Notes under the pieces: generated by a model
What the model saw: only the letters and a program-made list of their open reading frames with translations
The model's database searches: none
What the model was told of the DNA's origin: nothing
In this document: one piece after another, positions 1-12,474 of the stretch
Layout: every line of letters begins with the position of its first letter
How positions within the stretch are numbered: position 1 is the stretch's first letter
Program-made: the position numbers and the translations under genes
Origin: Isoetes taiwanensis
Lineage: Eukaryota; Streptophyta; Lycopodiopsida; Isoetales; Isoetaceae
Reading direction: 5' to 3'
Length of the DNA stretch: 64,000 bases
Assembly: GCA_021234155.1 (NCBI GenBank)
Contig: JAJEKV010000050.1
Location: 6,099,199-6,163,198 of the forward strand

Positions 1-335
1 CCACCTAGGCTCCAACATGACAAGATAACTCAAACATGCCACCTAGGCTCCAACATGCCAAGGTGGATCAGATATGCCACCTAGGCTCCAACTTGCTCAA
101 ACATGCCAAGGTGGCTCAAACATGCCACGTGGGCTCCAACATGCCACCTAGGCTCCAATAACATGCCAAGGTGGTTCCAACATGCCACCTAGGCTCAAAC
201 ATGCAAAGATGGCTCAAACATGACACCTAGGCTCCAACATTGCCACCTAGGCTCTAACATGCCATGCAGGCTCCAACATGCCACCTAGGCTCCAACATGC
301 CAAGGTGGCTCAGGCATGCCACCTAGGCACTCCAA
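1..335. repeat. Satellite array, 19-bp monomers (left block)
   Basis: Tandem 19-bp units, each starting CATGCCA and ending CTC(C/A)AA. Three main types alternate: CATGCCACCTAGGCTCCAA, CATGCCAAGGTGGCTCAAA and CATGCCACGTGGGCTCCAA. The block runs off the left edge of the window and decays at about 335. Point changes and short slips are common, so it is an old or poorly homogenised array. Confidence 0.95.
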
Positions 336-1689
336 GTGGTGACATGGCATGCCAAGTTTTGACTAGACCAAAAATGAAAAGATGTCCATCTTTGGTCTTT
401 TCATGGGTGATGTTGGCAAATTTTGAGTGACATGGCTAGATGGTGGTGACGTGGACATGATGACTAGGACTTTATGCAAGAAATATGATAACCTTTGGAA
501 TTTTTGGTAGAGGAGTTGGCAAGGGATAGAATAGAGGGATCTTGAAGAACTTAAAGTGCTGACACCCTTCCCCAAATCGAACCAGGCCAGGACTTTGCGC
601 AGCTTCCTCACTAGAGGGGAGAGGCCAGACCCCAGAAGACGGACCTCAGAAAGGTTGCCAAGGCAGCCTTTCCTGCCAGCGTTCCTCCGGAAGGGCAAAT
701 GCCAATGCACCTCCTCTTGGGAGCTCAGTTTCCCTATCCGACCGTTGAATCCCCCGTTCAAGTAATCTGCTTCGAGCAGGTTCAAAAAAGTCCAAGATTG
801 GTCCGGGAGAACTTATCAAACTGTGAAGAGTCCTGTTGTTGAACATGTAGAAACCCAAGTATTTTGTCGTTCGGGCAGTATAAAGGCTCCGGAATGGAGA
901 TTCGACTTCGTCATATCATCCAGAATGATGAAATTACCTTAGGAACCAAGTTACATGGTCATTTTTGGCAACGAAAGAAACACGAACCTTCTACGTGGCA
1001 GTATTCCGCAACCACCTCTTAGGCCAATTGACTACGAACGTGTTGGATATGAGCTACTTTGGAGAAGGGGTGGTCTTCTGCCCACGAAACTTGGTCTCCA
1101 GGGTAATGTCGACATTTTGAGTCCATTGGCAAAGTCAGTTCACAGTTCTGGAGTGGGAGAGCTGCCTGTCCATGGCCATGGGCCTTTGGAAGAGGACCTT
1201 TGGGGCAAACTGCTTCCGGAAGGTTTTAAGGGCCCGTCTTCTGGCGTCAACACCTTCCCTCTACGTGATGACATTATGCAAGATCTTGGTCAAATCTGAC
1301 TAGGATATGGCCTCCGAAACGTAAACCATGTGTGTTGCTAGGTTATTGAAGGGTTTACGTTACGAAGGTCGAGTTTTAGTCGGTTGCACTTGGGACATGG
1401 TCGAGAAGTTGAAGTTGAAAATGCGAAGCAATAGGAACTGACAGAATGGGGTTTGGATTTATCCTCCTCTGAGTGTGGCAATTAGAAGTCAAGAGTGCCT
1501 TTTGCAGTAGCAAAATTGTTTGGGATTATTCGGGATGGCCAATAGATCCAAACTCTGTTATTTCAGTTGCATGGCTCCGCATGTATGTTTAGAAAAGGTG
1601 CACATAGTTATCCAAGAAAACGACCACGTTTTGGCCTCCGAAACATAAACCCTATGTGTTGCTACATTATTGTAGGTCTTACGTATTGG
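336..1689. other. Non-satellite spacer with fold-back repeats; no supported gene
   Basis: This stretch separates the two satellite blocks. Open frames exist at 363-785 (minus) and 955-1299 (plus), but I recognise no domain and their composition gives no support. A segment of about 60 bp beginning GGCCTCCGAAAC occurs at 1309-1370 and again, more diverged, at 1634-1693. Each copy is a fold-back: CCTCCGAAACGTAAACC at 1311 pairs with GGTTTACGTTACGAAGG about 30 bp further on (15 of 17). This suggests a mobile-element remnant rather than a gene. Confidence 0.5.
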
Positions 1690-3815
1690 AGGTTCCATCA
1701 TGCGAGCTCCAACATGCCACCTAGGTTTCCATCATGCCAAGGTGGCTCCAACATGCCATGCGGGTCCTAATATGCCACCTAGGCTCCACCATGCCAAGGT
1801 GGCTCAAACATGCCACGTGGGCTCCAATATGCCAAGGTGGCTCAAACACGCCACGTGGGCTCCACATGCCACCTAGGTTTAACATGCCAAGCTCACCCCA
1901 ACATGCCAAGGTGGCTTCAATATGCCATCTAGGCTCTAACATGCCAAGATGGCTCAAACATTCCAAGGTGGCGCAAATATGCCACCCAGGTTCCAACATG
2001 CCACCTAGGCTCCAACATGCAAAAGTGGTTCAAACATGCCATCTAGGCTCTAACATGCCAAGGTGGCTCAAGCATTCCAAGGTGGCGCAAATATGCCACC
2101 CAGGCTCCAACATGCCACCTAGGCTCCAACATGCAAAAGTGGTTCAAACATGCCACCTAGGCTCTTAACATTCCAAGGTGGCTCAAACATGCCAAGGTGG
2201 CTCAAATATGCCACCTAGGCTCAAACATGCCAAGGTGGCTCAAAGATGCCAAGGTGGCTAAAATATGCCACGTTGGCTCCAACATGCCACGTGGGCTCCA
2301 ACATGCCACCTATGCTCTAACATGCCAAGATGGCACAAACATGCCACGTGGGCTCCTACATGCCACCTAGGCTCTAACATGCCAAGGTGGCTAAAACATG
2401 CCACGTGGGCTCCAACATGCCACCTAGGCTCTAACATGACAAGGTGGCTCCAATATGCCACCTAGACTCTAACATGCCAAGGTGGCTCAAACATGCCACG
2501 TGGGCTCTAACATGCCAGCTAGACTCCAACATGCCACCTAGGCTCCAACATGCCAAGGTGCTCCAACATGCCACGTGGGCTCCAAGATGCCACCTAGGCT
2601 CCAACATGCCAAGGTGGCTCAAACATGCCAAGGTGGCGCAAACATGCACCTAGGCTCCAACATGCCAAGGTGGTTCAAACATGCCACCTAGGCTCCAACA
2701 TGCCAAGGTGGCTCAAAAATGCCAAGGTGGCTCCAACATGCCACCTAAGTTCCAACATGCCAAGGTGTGTCAAACATGCCACCTAGCCTACAACATGCCA
2801 CCTAGGCTCCAACAAGAAAGGTGGCTCAAACATGCCACGTGGGCTCCAACATGCCACCCCGGCTCCAACATGCCAAGGTGGTTCAAGCATGCCACCTAGG
2901 CTCAAACATGCGGTGGTGGCTCAAACATGCCACTTGGGCTCCAACATGCCACCTAGGCTCAAACATGGCAAGGTGGCTCAAACATGCCACGCTTGAGCTC
3001 CAACATGCCACCTAGGCTCCAGCATGCCAAGGTGGCTCAAACATGCCACATGGGCTCCAACATGCCACGTGGGCTCCAATATGCCAAGGTGGCTCAAACA
3101 TGCCACGTGGGCTCCACATGCCACCCAGGTCTAACATGCCAAGGTCACCCCAAGATGCCAAGGTGGCTCCAATATGCCATCTAGGCTCTAACATGCCAAG
3201 GTGGCTCAAGCATTCCAAGGTGGCACAAACATGCCACTCAGGCTCCAACATGCCAAGATGGTTCAAACATGCTACCTAGGCTCCAACATGCCAAGGTGGC
3301 TCCAACATGCCACCTAGGCTCCAACAAGAAAGGTGGCTCAAACATGCCACCCGGGCTCCAACATGCCAAGGTGGTTCAAACATGCCACCTAGGCTCAAAC
3401 ATGCGAAGGTGGCTCAAACATGCCACTTGGGCTCCAACATTCCATCTAGGCTCAAACATGGCAAGGTGGCTCAAACATGCCACGCGAGCTCCAACATGCC
3501 ACCTAGGCTCCACCATGACAAGGTGGCGCAAACATGCCACGTGGGCTCCAACATGCCAAGGTTGCTCAAATATGCCAAGGTGGCTCAAACACGCCACGTG
3601 GGCTCCAACATGCCAGCTAGGTCTAACATGCCAAGGTGGCTCCAACATGCCACCTAGGCTCTAACATGCCAAGGTGGCTCAAACATGCCAAGATGGCTCC
3701 AACATGCCACCTAGTCCCTAACATGCCAAGGTCGCTCCAACATGCCACCTAGGCTTAAACATGCCAAGGTGGCTCCAACATGCCACCTAGGCTCTAACAT
3801 GCCTAGGCTCCAATT
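1690..3815. repeat. Satellite array, 19-bp monomers (main block)
   Basis: Over 2.1 kb of the same 19-bp monomer family as the left edge. The CCACCTAGG type is partly the reverse complement of the CCAAGGTGG type, so neighbouring units can form CCACCT/AGGTGG stems. The CCACGTGG type is itself a palindrome containing CACGTG. Because 3 x 19 bp is 19 whole codons and the monomers lack stops in several frames, long overlapping ORFs appear on both strands; these are repeat artefacts. Unit order is irregular (A, B and C types mixed), and some stretches recur as higher-order blocks, for example around 1921-2040 and 2041-2160. Confidence 0.97.
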
Positions 3816-6800
3816 TTGCAACATTGCAATAATGGTGTTCCTTGCTCCTTTAACTGAAATAGTGTATGCATGGTCCTTTTCAAAATCAACCTTCACCCAT
3901 AAACTGGAACTATGAGGTTAATGATATTTAGGTACTAGGTCCAATGATGACTTTGATTGGATTACTTAGAGCGCCTACTTTGATTGACGGGGTTTGAGGA
4001 ATGTGCAAATCCATTATCAACAAAGTATTGAATCTTATGATTCTAAAGAAGATCTCTATGATTTCTAGACAATGGACTGAACCTTACGATCGAAAAAAAA
4101 ATACTAATAATTGCCATCAAGCATTAAATGAGCCAAAACCATCCATCTAAATATGAAAGGGAAGTGCTAGAATGCTATAAGGTTTGCTATAGATAATCTT
4201 CATCGGTTTTCAAAGGTTGGGAGGGTTTTCAATATTGTGTCCTTTGTTCAGTGTGCTTTCTAAGGTTTATTTTTAGAAAGTGCATGAACTTCCTTTCTTG
4301 ATAGAACCCAATCTTGTTCCAGAGAGATGGCGGTGAATATGATATGGGAGCAGATTCAATGTGGGACCACTGTTCCGGACAGTTTGCTTTGGTTTTGCAT
4401 GCCTCTGGTTTTTATTTTAGCTTGCGCCTCTAGATTACTCCTTCGAACAGAGCCTGTGTGCTACAACATCAATTTGGATTTTGTTCCGGATGATGCTGTA
4501 GTCGCCCTGTTGCTTGGAGATAGATCATCCAGCACTTGAGGCAGATCAATCCAGCATACGCTTAGTTTGTTCTTTAGATTTTTGGCCAACCTCTGTTTCT
4601 CTAGATTTTTGGCCAGCCATCTCCATTCGAAGCACAAACCTTGCCTGCTTCGGATTTCGACTGCTTCCTTGTCGGTGGCGGCAGCTAGCTGTGGGTTTTA
4701 GCATGTATTTCTACGGCTTTATGTATTCATCACTTATCTTTAACAATCCAATGGTTGTAATCCAATGGTTAAGCTAAAAAAATAAAAAAAGGTTGCACTT
4801 AGACGAGGTGTAGATAACGCCATGACCTAAGTGCATTACGGGAAAAAAATATGAGGGCCGTATTGCCTTGGCCACGGAACGATGTTCATGTATTTTGGCC
4901 ATGGCCATAAGGCCAGAACCCATAGGAAAAGATACCCCCCTAAAGCATGCTAGAAAATAAATTACGTAGTAAAAAAGTGTCCCGTCCAATGGCCGAGATG
5001 AACGGCCAAGATCGCGATCCTTGTACTATCATCCTATTGGTCTAGGTTAAGGGTCGATTTCCCGCCTTGGTCCTCTGCTCATCCGCCTTGGTTGACGAGC
5101 AAAAAGTCTGGAAGCCATGGCGCTCACAGTTTCTTCACTCAAGATTTTCGCTCACGGTTTCTTCACTCAAGATTTTCTCATGTTTAGCTAGGCGCTGCTT
5201 CCCATCTCGCTGGAATGATGCATCTCCAGCCCTGCATGCCCAAGAATAAGCAGCAAAATAGTCTTTTTACTTCCATTCTGGCCCCTTTACAGCTCGATTC
5301 TATGGCTGGTTTTTGCATCCTTCAAGGCTTGGCTATGGTGGTTCAAGATTGGCTATGGTTCGATGCTATGGCTGTGGTAAAGCAAGCATGTTATCGTCTC
5401 TGGCTGGCAATTGTGATATGATTTACAAGGGCAGCTTCTGCAGGCCGGATTTGCAAGGGCGTTCTGCCATTAATGGGCTGTAATATGGCCTGGAAGGGCA
5501 CAGAAGCGATTTTCGTTGTGGTCTGTTTCTGCTCGGTTTAAGAGCGCTCACAAAGGCCTATGTTTAAGGGATGAACTGGGCAATCCTGTTGCATGGCGTG
5601 GGAGGGCGAGGTTTGATTCTTTGCTTGCCGAATCCACAAAAGTTACAGGATTGGAGGAACATGGCATTAAGGTGAACACGGCTAAACCTTTTCCTATTTT
5701 GTGTGTTTCTTTAATAAATGAAATTGTCTTTTGTTTTTTCAGCTCATATTCTAACGGCAGGGGCTGGCCGGATTTGCAAGGGCAAGGGCAGGTTTTGCAT
5801 CCACAAAGCACTGCAGTTGTTTTTAACTCTGTTTCTAAGTTTGTTTCGAACATGATTTTGTCTGAGTTCTTTCTTTTCTTTGTTTCTTGCACAGATGTAC
5901 TGCAGACATATATGATATTGCAGCTTGTGCTAATAACCGCTATAGAAGACTAGGTTGCTGTTGCACGCAAGTAATGCAGCTTGTAGAGAAAGCTTGGTCT
6001 TTCTTTTCTCTTCGCACTGATTTGTTTCTACTGGTTATCAGTTTGTGAACAAAGCAAATATTTATTTCAAGACGAAGATGATTTCATAGTGTATATAAAT
6101 TTGTGAAAATATAACCTGTGTTTCAAGGCAAATTGAAGTGTAAAATTTGAATGAATTCAAATCAGTATTTCAAAGAAAACTTGAGTTTAATACAAGTTCA
6201 CAATTCTGTATTCATTCTATTTGCATTCAAATGATGCTTTCAAATAATGCTTGCCCTCTGTTTTGAATAATGTTGTGTTTTTTCCTTTTTACTAAGACTA
6301 TGTTTTGAAGAAATGCAGTTTGAAATGATCAATAGCCACGTGTCAATATTGTTAAAGATATTAGAAACAACACCTTGTTTTTTTTCTACGTGTCATAACA
6401 ATTTTTTTTTAATTAAAAAGTATGCCATGTGTCGATATTTGATTGGATAAATTATGTTTTTTAATTAAAAAAACGGGCTACATGTCAATATTTCATTGGT
6501 TAAAAACACATTAAAAACAACCTAGATTTTTCTATATGTCATAATGATTCTTTTCTATATGTCATTTTTTTTAGAAAAACAACAGTTAGTAGCATTAAAA
6601 AGAATAGCTAGCTTTAGGTAACACATGTGGCACTTCGCTAAATAATATATAATTTTTTAAAAAACCATCTTACTTTGACATTGTAATTTTATTTTTCACG
6701 TGTAATAAAATAAAAACCTACAGGTGTTATTTAGAAGACAAACAACGCGTGACTCCTCCAAAAAACAACAGTCAAGAAAAAACCACACGTTGACAAAAGT

Positions 6801-7020
6801 TCGTAAAAAACAATAGTGAAAAAAAAGGACACATTGGCCAAAAAACAAAAAGCTGCCAGAAAAACCACAGTGGGATGTTTTTGCCAAAAAACCACTCTCT
6901 TTGTGCAAATCTGGATAAACGGGCCACATGGACTTTTGGGGTCATTTTGGTGTTGTTTTTGGCATAAAACAACACTTCCGTACAACTAAAAAACAACTGT
7001 GGATCAAAAATTGGGGTCAG
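3816..7020. other. Non-coding, AT-rich; no supported gene
   Basis: Short open frames at 4327-4539, 4514-4777 and 5516-5953 show no recognisable domain or splice structure. The motif GGCCGGATTTGCAAGGGC occurs at about 5445 and again near 5768. From 6300 to 7000 the sequence is A/T-rich with many A-runs separated by short GC words. I see nothing that can be called a gene. Confidence 0.5.
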
Positions 7021-7023
7021 TGT

Positions 7024-7085
7024 GAGTCCACTTAGTGGACTCTCGCATTTAAAGATAATACGCCCCTAACTGCTGTTAGGGGCGT
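7024..7085. repeat. Two adjacent perfect inverted repeats
   Basis: GAGTCCACT-T-AGTGGACTC (9-bp arms, one-base centre) lies at 7024-7042. ACGCCCCTAAC-TGCT-GTTAGGGGCGT (11-bp arms, 4-base loop) lies at 7060-7085. Both are uninterrupted. They sit at the junction between A-rich DNA and the GC-richer stretch upstream of the Myb/SANT-like ORF, which would fit a transposon terminus. No CTRR follows the second hairpin, so a Helitron end is not supported. Confidence 0.8.
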
Positions 7086-7363
7086 TTCCATTAATAAAAT
7101 GTCCATTAAGGATAACGTCCCGAAAAATTTATGGAGCCAATTTTTGGAGGCCGGAATTTTCGACCTTAATTCCGGCCTCTGTTCAAGGTGGGCGGGCTCC
7201 AAGAATCGAAGCTCCAAAATTCTTCCCTCCTAGCATCGCATTCAGCGCCAATTGTGAATCCGGTAAGCATTTTTGCATTTCTTTACTTCAATTTGTGAAA
7301 TGCTTTGGTAATAGGCACATTTTTAGCATCTGCCTGCTTGATAAATCAGGTACAAATAAGAAC

Positions 7364-7914
7364 ATGATGAAGGCAACCAGATCGTCTTTGCCGAATGCTA
7401 AGAAGCCCTTTGTTCCCCCTAGGACTGAGAAATTGGCTCCAAGAAGAACTAAGAGGATGATTGGATTAGTTTCCCAATCTGTGGCCATTGAGATAAATTC
7501 CGAGCCTGCAAGGGCTTCCAATTGCAATCTGAGGGGAAGGAAGAGGAATCTGATGGATTACCTGAGGTTCATTCTGAACCCCTCCCCAATGATTTAGCCT
7601 TGGTTGTGCACGAAAGCAATTCTGTTGCTCTAAACCCAGCCAAGAAAAGGAAAACTCATGTAGATTGGTCGGACAATGCAATCTCCACCATGCATGCTTT
7701 GATGAAGGAGTACAAGGTGCATAATAATGGAAGTATCAACCTTTCTTCAAGCCAGTGGAGAGAGATTATGGTGAAACTAGTAATGGTGCCCAGCGTTGCT
7801 GGGCATAAGTTGAAACCTGTAAATGATACTTTCTCTTTAACTATTGTTGATTTTCAACTGATCTACGTATTGTTTATTTTGCAACATAAGCTTTTCCCTA
7901 CTCCCTACTCATGA
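7364..7914 (+). pseudogene. Myb/SANT-like domain protein fragment, frameshifted
   Basis: Two overlapping frames appear to belong together. The first (from ATG 7364 to the stop at 7597) is basic and contains PPRTEKLAPRRTKR. The second reads from about 7510 to 7914 and contains KKRKTHVDWSDNAISTMHAL, followed by a helical segment and SSQWREIMVKLV. The W-S-D-N-A-I-S spacing and later W-R-E-I resemble the first and last helices of the plant trihelix/Myb-SANT-like DNA-binding fold. After about residue 95 of the second frame the protein becomes hydrophobic and ends, so the domain is incomplete. A single-base shift near 7515-7530 would link the frames. DNA binding is inferred only from the motif; origin as a host or transposon-encoded Myb/SANT protein is open. 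Confidence 0.45.
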
Positions 7915-10900
7915 TTACCATAGACAACAAAGGCAATTCAAAGTCTTTGTCCCTAGTTAATTAGTAAGCTATCAATAAAAAACTCTATTTCTTATAAGCC
8001 ATGAGCATATTTTATGAGGCAAAGTATTAAAAATGTGCCTTTTTTTACCAAAACACCTCTTATCTTCCCTTCTTCTTTACCAAAACATCTCTTATCTTCC
8101 GTTTTCTTTGTAAAACTAAGCTAGAGGCCACATCCACATAGGCAAAAGGTTACATAATGTGCTTTTTTTTACCAAGCACCTTTTATGCCCATTTTTTTTA
8201 CAATTGATGGGGGCTCTTTTTACCAAGTACCTTTTATGCCCATTTGTTTTTTAGAATTAATCTCGGCTCTCGATTCGAGGTCAATGAACTGGGCTATAAG
8301 GCATTTGTTTTCATATTGCCATTTGTTTTCATGTTGACAATCCTTTTATATAATACATAAAATTAAATCATCGTTTGCTAAAGAGTGACATTTGACATTT
8401 CCCTTATTCCATAGTCTCAATTATACGAAAATGAATCATGGAATAGATCTTTTTTTAGCTGCCAACCATGGGCATATTTTTGTTTCATTTGTTTTTCTTT
8501 TCAACTGCTGGCATATTAGTTATGGGATTAGACTATGGCACTTCCCGCTTGTTAATCCAAGCCCGCTCTTCCAAACCTCTTCACTCTCAAAACCTTCTTG
8601 CTTCGTCTTCATTAAGACTAAAGCCTTCATCCTGATTCTCCACTGTGTTTGCTTTCCAAAGGTGAGTTTCTAAAGGTGAGTTTCTGGAGTACTTTTTTTA
8701 GCTTGCACTGGATTCTATGGCAGAATGACTTTTCTGGAAAATCCAACCTGGTTTTTCTGCTCTTTATTTTTAACCGCTGCAACATAAGCTCTTGCAACTT
8801 CTTGGGCACCATAGCAAAGTAACACTCTAAACACCAATGGATCATGCATGACTTCATATAATTATTTGGATATTCTTAGATTATAAAATAGATGCAATTT
8901 TAGTTAGCTGCGAGAAGAGCCATAAATAATTAAACAGCTAAAAGTTGGATACAGGAGGAAATATTGGTAGAATCTCCAGAGAAACTATATGGCAACATGT
9001 CATGCAAAAGAGAAACTAAAATCTCTACTGCATAAATCAGACCACCATCCCCTTTTACAGAGAAATGTAGAAGACCATAAACCACTGAGCTTTCAAAATT
9101 TAAATCCCATATACAAAGTTACTTTTTTTTTTAAATCTGACATCTTCTATAGCAAAGGGCTTGAGACATTTGTAAAGTGGCATAGCAACCAACACTTATT
9201 TCAGCTCTCAAGATACAAAAGAAGAAATGCATTTTGCATAGCCCATTCATCTCGATCGTAAGAGCATGTGCAAAACATCTCATTCTACTACAAAACATTG
9301 AGGGACAGATTCTTACACAAATATGTCTTGGTGTTCTCCATTTGCCATTTAACAAAGCTGACTATATAATGTCAGATGATCTGATTACCAAGACAAAAGC
9401 ATAAATCCTGCATGCAAAGTGGGGAAAGAACACCTGAACATTGTGGCAAACAGTTATAGCATGCATAAATCTATCCATTTGTTACTCCGTCGGAAGAGTT
9501 TTATTAGAGAAGAGATCGTGGATAATGCAAAATGAATAATCTTGTGGTCCATGGATCTCTCGTGATGAGGATCTGTAAAAGGAACAGAGGAACATCATAA
9601 TCTATAACATATTGAGCTATGTCATTGCATTCACAAACATGTGAATATGCTTGAACATATTAACAGAAAAAGGAATAGTGCATAATGAAGCATGTCACAT
9701 TTTATAAAAAAAAAGGAGTGTTGCTAGAACTTGTTCAAATCGCTTCCTGGCCTTTTTCAGCAAGTCATGACCACGTAATTCAGTTCCTGTAAGTAGCAAG
9801 AGAAAAAGCGGATCAAATCTAAACCTTTGCCATGAATGTTAGCAAGAAGATTCAAAATAGACATGATGTTCCTGTAAGCTGCTTTTTTCCTTCAAATTTA
9901 AATTTTGGCCTCTATGTTCCCATTCTAACAATTTCACAGCATCTAATGGCTTGGCCTCTAAGCCATTCACTACTCCCCATGATGACCTCCCACGATGATA
10001 GACCAGGTGTAAAAATTTTCTCCAGCAAAATTTTCTATGAATTTTTCAAAAAATCTCTCCATGCCTTGAGTAGAATTTGCCATCCTTTTCAAAGATGAAA
10101 TTGCAGAGTCCGCAAAATGGTACCTTTGCTGGTAGGTCTCCTACTTGAAGAAAAGTAGATTGAAGGAGAGCTGTTGGAAGACACTCCTTCTTGGACATGT
10201 TGCTCTATATGATTGCCTTCTTAACCTGCGTTAAACCAGCCTTTGATTCACTCTCAACAATGCAAAACGAACATCAATCTCCTGCCTTTGCTGTTGATTT
10301 TTTTTATTGCCCATCTGCCTGCTCTGATCCATCTAAACAAAATACAATCACAAAGAGATGTGAGAATAGATAGATGAATATTCAAGAGCATATATACTTT
10401 CAAGGAAAGAGAAAAGCCCGAAAATGACCTGGAAGAGCAAGTTGCATCTACAGCCGCATCCGCATCTGGAACCTGGAAGTCTAGTGGAAGTCTAGCATGT
10501 ATGTTTTGAGTGTTCGATGCATGTAGATTTGCCAAACCAGGCCGCAGATGATCAGACCATGCTCGACCATAACCGCCCTCACGAACCTTATAGGAAAAAG
10601 AACCACATCAAAACCCTAGACGAAAACTAAAAAAAAGGCACCACATCAAAACCCTAGACGAAAACTAAAAAAAAAGGCTTCTTACGTGGCACCATCTCCT
10701 CCATCGATCTGATTAAATCCGGGCCATCCAATTTAGGTCTCCATGGAAGACTCACGGGATAATTTTATAAATATAGGAGGATTGCAACCCACAGTTCATG
10801 GCCTTGAAGACTTGAGACAGTTAAGAAACAAGTGGGATAAATTGCAAATAAAATTCAGGGATGAGAAAGAAGCATCCGAAAGAACAGACTCTGAGCCATC

Positions 10901-10943
10901 TAGTTGGCCATAGTTTAAAGCTATGGAAGATCTGATGGAAGTT
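7915..10943. other. Non-coding; no supported gene
   Basis: AT-rich sequence with scattered short frames and no recognisable domain. Repeated words around 8050-8230 (ACCAAAACA.CTCTTATCTTCC and CCTTTTATGCCCATTTG) are local slippage. A short duplication, CACATCAAAACCCTAGACGA, occurs at about 10602 and 10640. Confidence 0.5.
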
Positions 10944-11945
10944 TAAAGCTGAATTCCATTTTGTTCTGCACATATCATGTTATAAAAGCAAATAAGTAAA
11001 ATTGAACGGAATTGTTCCGTTTCATATAAGAAGTAAAAAGTGTAATAAACGTGGAAATCAGTTTTTTAAGTGCAACGAATGCATGCAGCTATTCGGCCTA
11101 TACACAAAAGATGAAATCCCCCAATACAAAACTATATAGCACTACTGAAGTTTCAAACAACTAAAAGACGCCAGAATTTGATGGCCGAGGCCAAACTACA
11201 ATACAGCTTGAAATGTCCTTGGAGAATTAGAAAACAAAGCTTGTCCTTGCAAACATAGAATAAAAAAGAAAACAAAGCTTGTTCTAATATAGTATCCTCT
11301 CATAGAATATGTGACGGAGGCTTTATTCTAATATAGTGAAATCTTGATGATCCTGGTAAGAATCCCTTCAAATTGTTTTTCTCTTTGCAGAGTTTATGTG
11401 TGAATGGTTTGGTTATAAATTTCTCAGTATGTCCTCGAGTTTTGAAATCGAGCATTTGTCCTTCTAGATTGTTTCATTCGAGTACCCAAAGTTTCGAGTC
11501 CTTGGGGCAGGAGTTTTTATTATCGGGATTAGCCCAAACTCTGCGGAACAAATTTCCCGGAAGAAGTTATTTGGATATGCCCAACCTCCATGTATTGATA
11601 AAAAAAAAATACTTCGGTCACATATTGTATGAGAGAATATGCTTATACTTCGGTCCACATCGATAAGTTTACAGGGATCACCAAATAAAACAAGCAGCAA
11701 ACGATCGATAAGAAAAATCAGAACATACCTTCAAAGAAGCACAGCTACCGTTCCGACCTTGGCACTGAAAGCTCCCGCACTAAGCAAGCATGAGGCAGAC
11801 GGACGGAGAGGTGAATTCCGAATTGAGAGCGCTATCTATATATGTGGTTTTTGAATTAAGTCGGTGATTTAGATTTATTGACCGAAAGAAGGATCACAGG
11901 ATGGACGCCAGATTGATTTGAAGAAGGCAATATGCATTTGCAGAT
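10944..11945 (+). repeat. Dispersed repeat R1, copy A (contains an inverted block)
   Basis: This 1-kb segment matches 38967-39978 almost base for base at both ends. The block between about 11343 and 11660 is present in the opposite orientation relative to the other copy. Here it begins CTTGATGATCCTGGTAAG; in copy B the complement, CTTACCAGGATCATCA, closes the block. The outer flanks (GAATTCCATTTTGTTCTGCA on the left, CGATAAGTTTACAGGGATCA on the right) keep the same orientation. The unit has no coding potential that I recognise. Confidence 0.85.
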
Positions 11946-12149
11946 ACTTGTTTCTAAGAATAGCCAAATCGTGTGAAATGTGAAGGGCCCATTGTCATAT
12001 ATAGAACCAATGATTCTGGCTACTTTCCTATTATTCTCTTGTCCCCCATGCCTTATTTTTGGAATCTGAAACAATAATGTTCTCTCTGATAAGAATTCTT
12101 CTAGCCACTTGGTTGTGTGAGCTTTTCAAATGCTCCTCCAGATACACTT

Positions 12150-12270
12150 CCAAAGAGGGAAGTTTTCATTTTATGTTTGAGGCCGTTGATGGGAGGCATA
12201 TTCCCCCCTTTATGCCAAATCAAGGGCCTTCTGTTTTTTGAAGGCAAGGACCCATACAAATTTCAAAGGT
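12150..12270 (+). repeat. Dispersed repeat R2, copy A
   Basis: About 120 bp beginning near GGAAGTTTTCATTTTATG and ending near TTTCAAAGGTGTAGAAG. The reverse complement of the same sequence is found at 35780-35900 and, more diverged, at 36745-36850. All three copies lie beside captured gene fragments, so R2 is probably a terminal or subterminal piece of one mobile-element family. Confidence 0.75.
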
Positions 12271-12474
12271 GTAGAAGCGCCACACATCACCATTGAAAAA
12301 GAAATTGGTGTACACAACATATATTCATATATTTACATTCGTGTCTCACATATACATTGCTTTCTGACCACAACTCACATACTTGCAACAGATATTTACA
12401 CATATTTACAGAAGAGAACTTGAAGCACAAGATTGCAAACAAAACAACATGCAAGAAGGAGAGAGGAGGTCAGG

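Noticed and set aside
363-1299. ORFs of 140 and 114 codons beside the satellite
   Set aside because: No recognisable domain, no splice context, and they overlap low-support frames on the other strand.
2265-3279. CRISPR-like regular repeats
   Set aside because: The repeats are contiguous tandem monomers without unique spacers, in a eukaryotic context.
1721-3664. Long overlapping ORFs on both strands (MPRWLKHATWAPTCHLGSN-type proteins)
   Set aside because: They are translations of the 19-bp satellite; the open frames follow from the period and lack of stops, not from selection.
7060-7085. 11-bp hairpin as a Helitron 3-prime end
   Set aside because: No CTRR within the expected distance on either strand.
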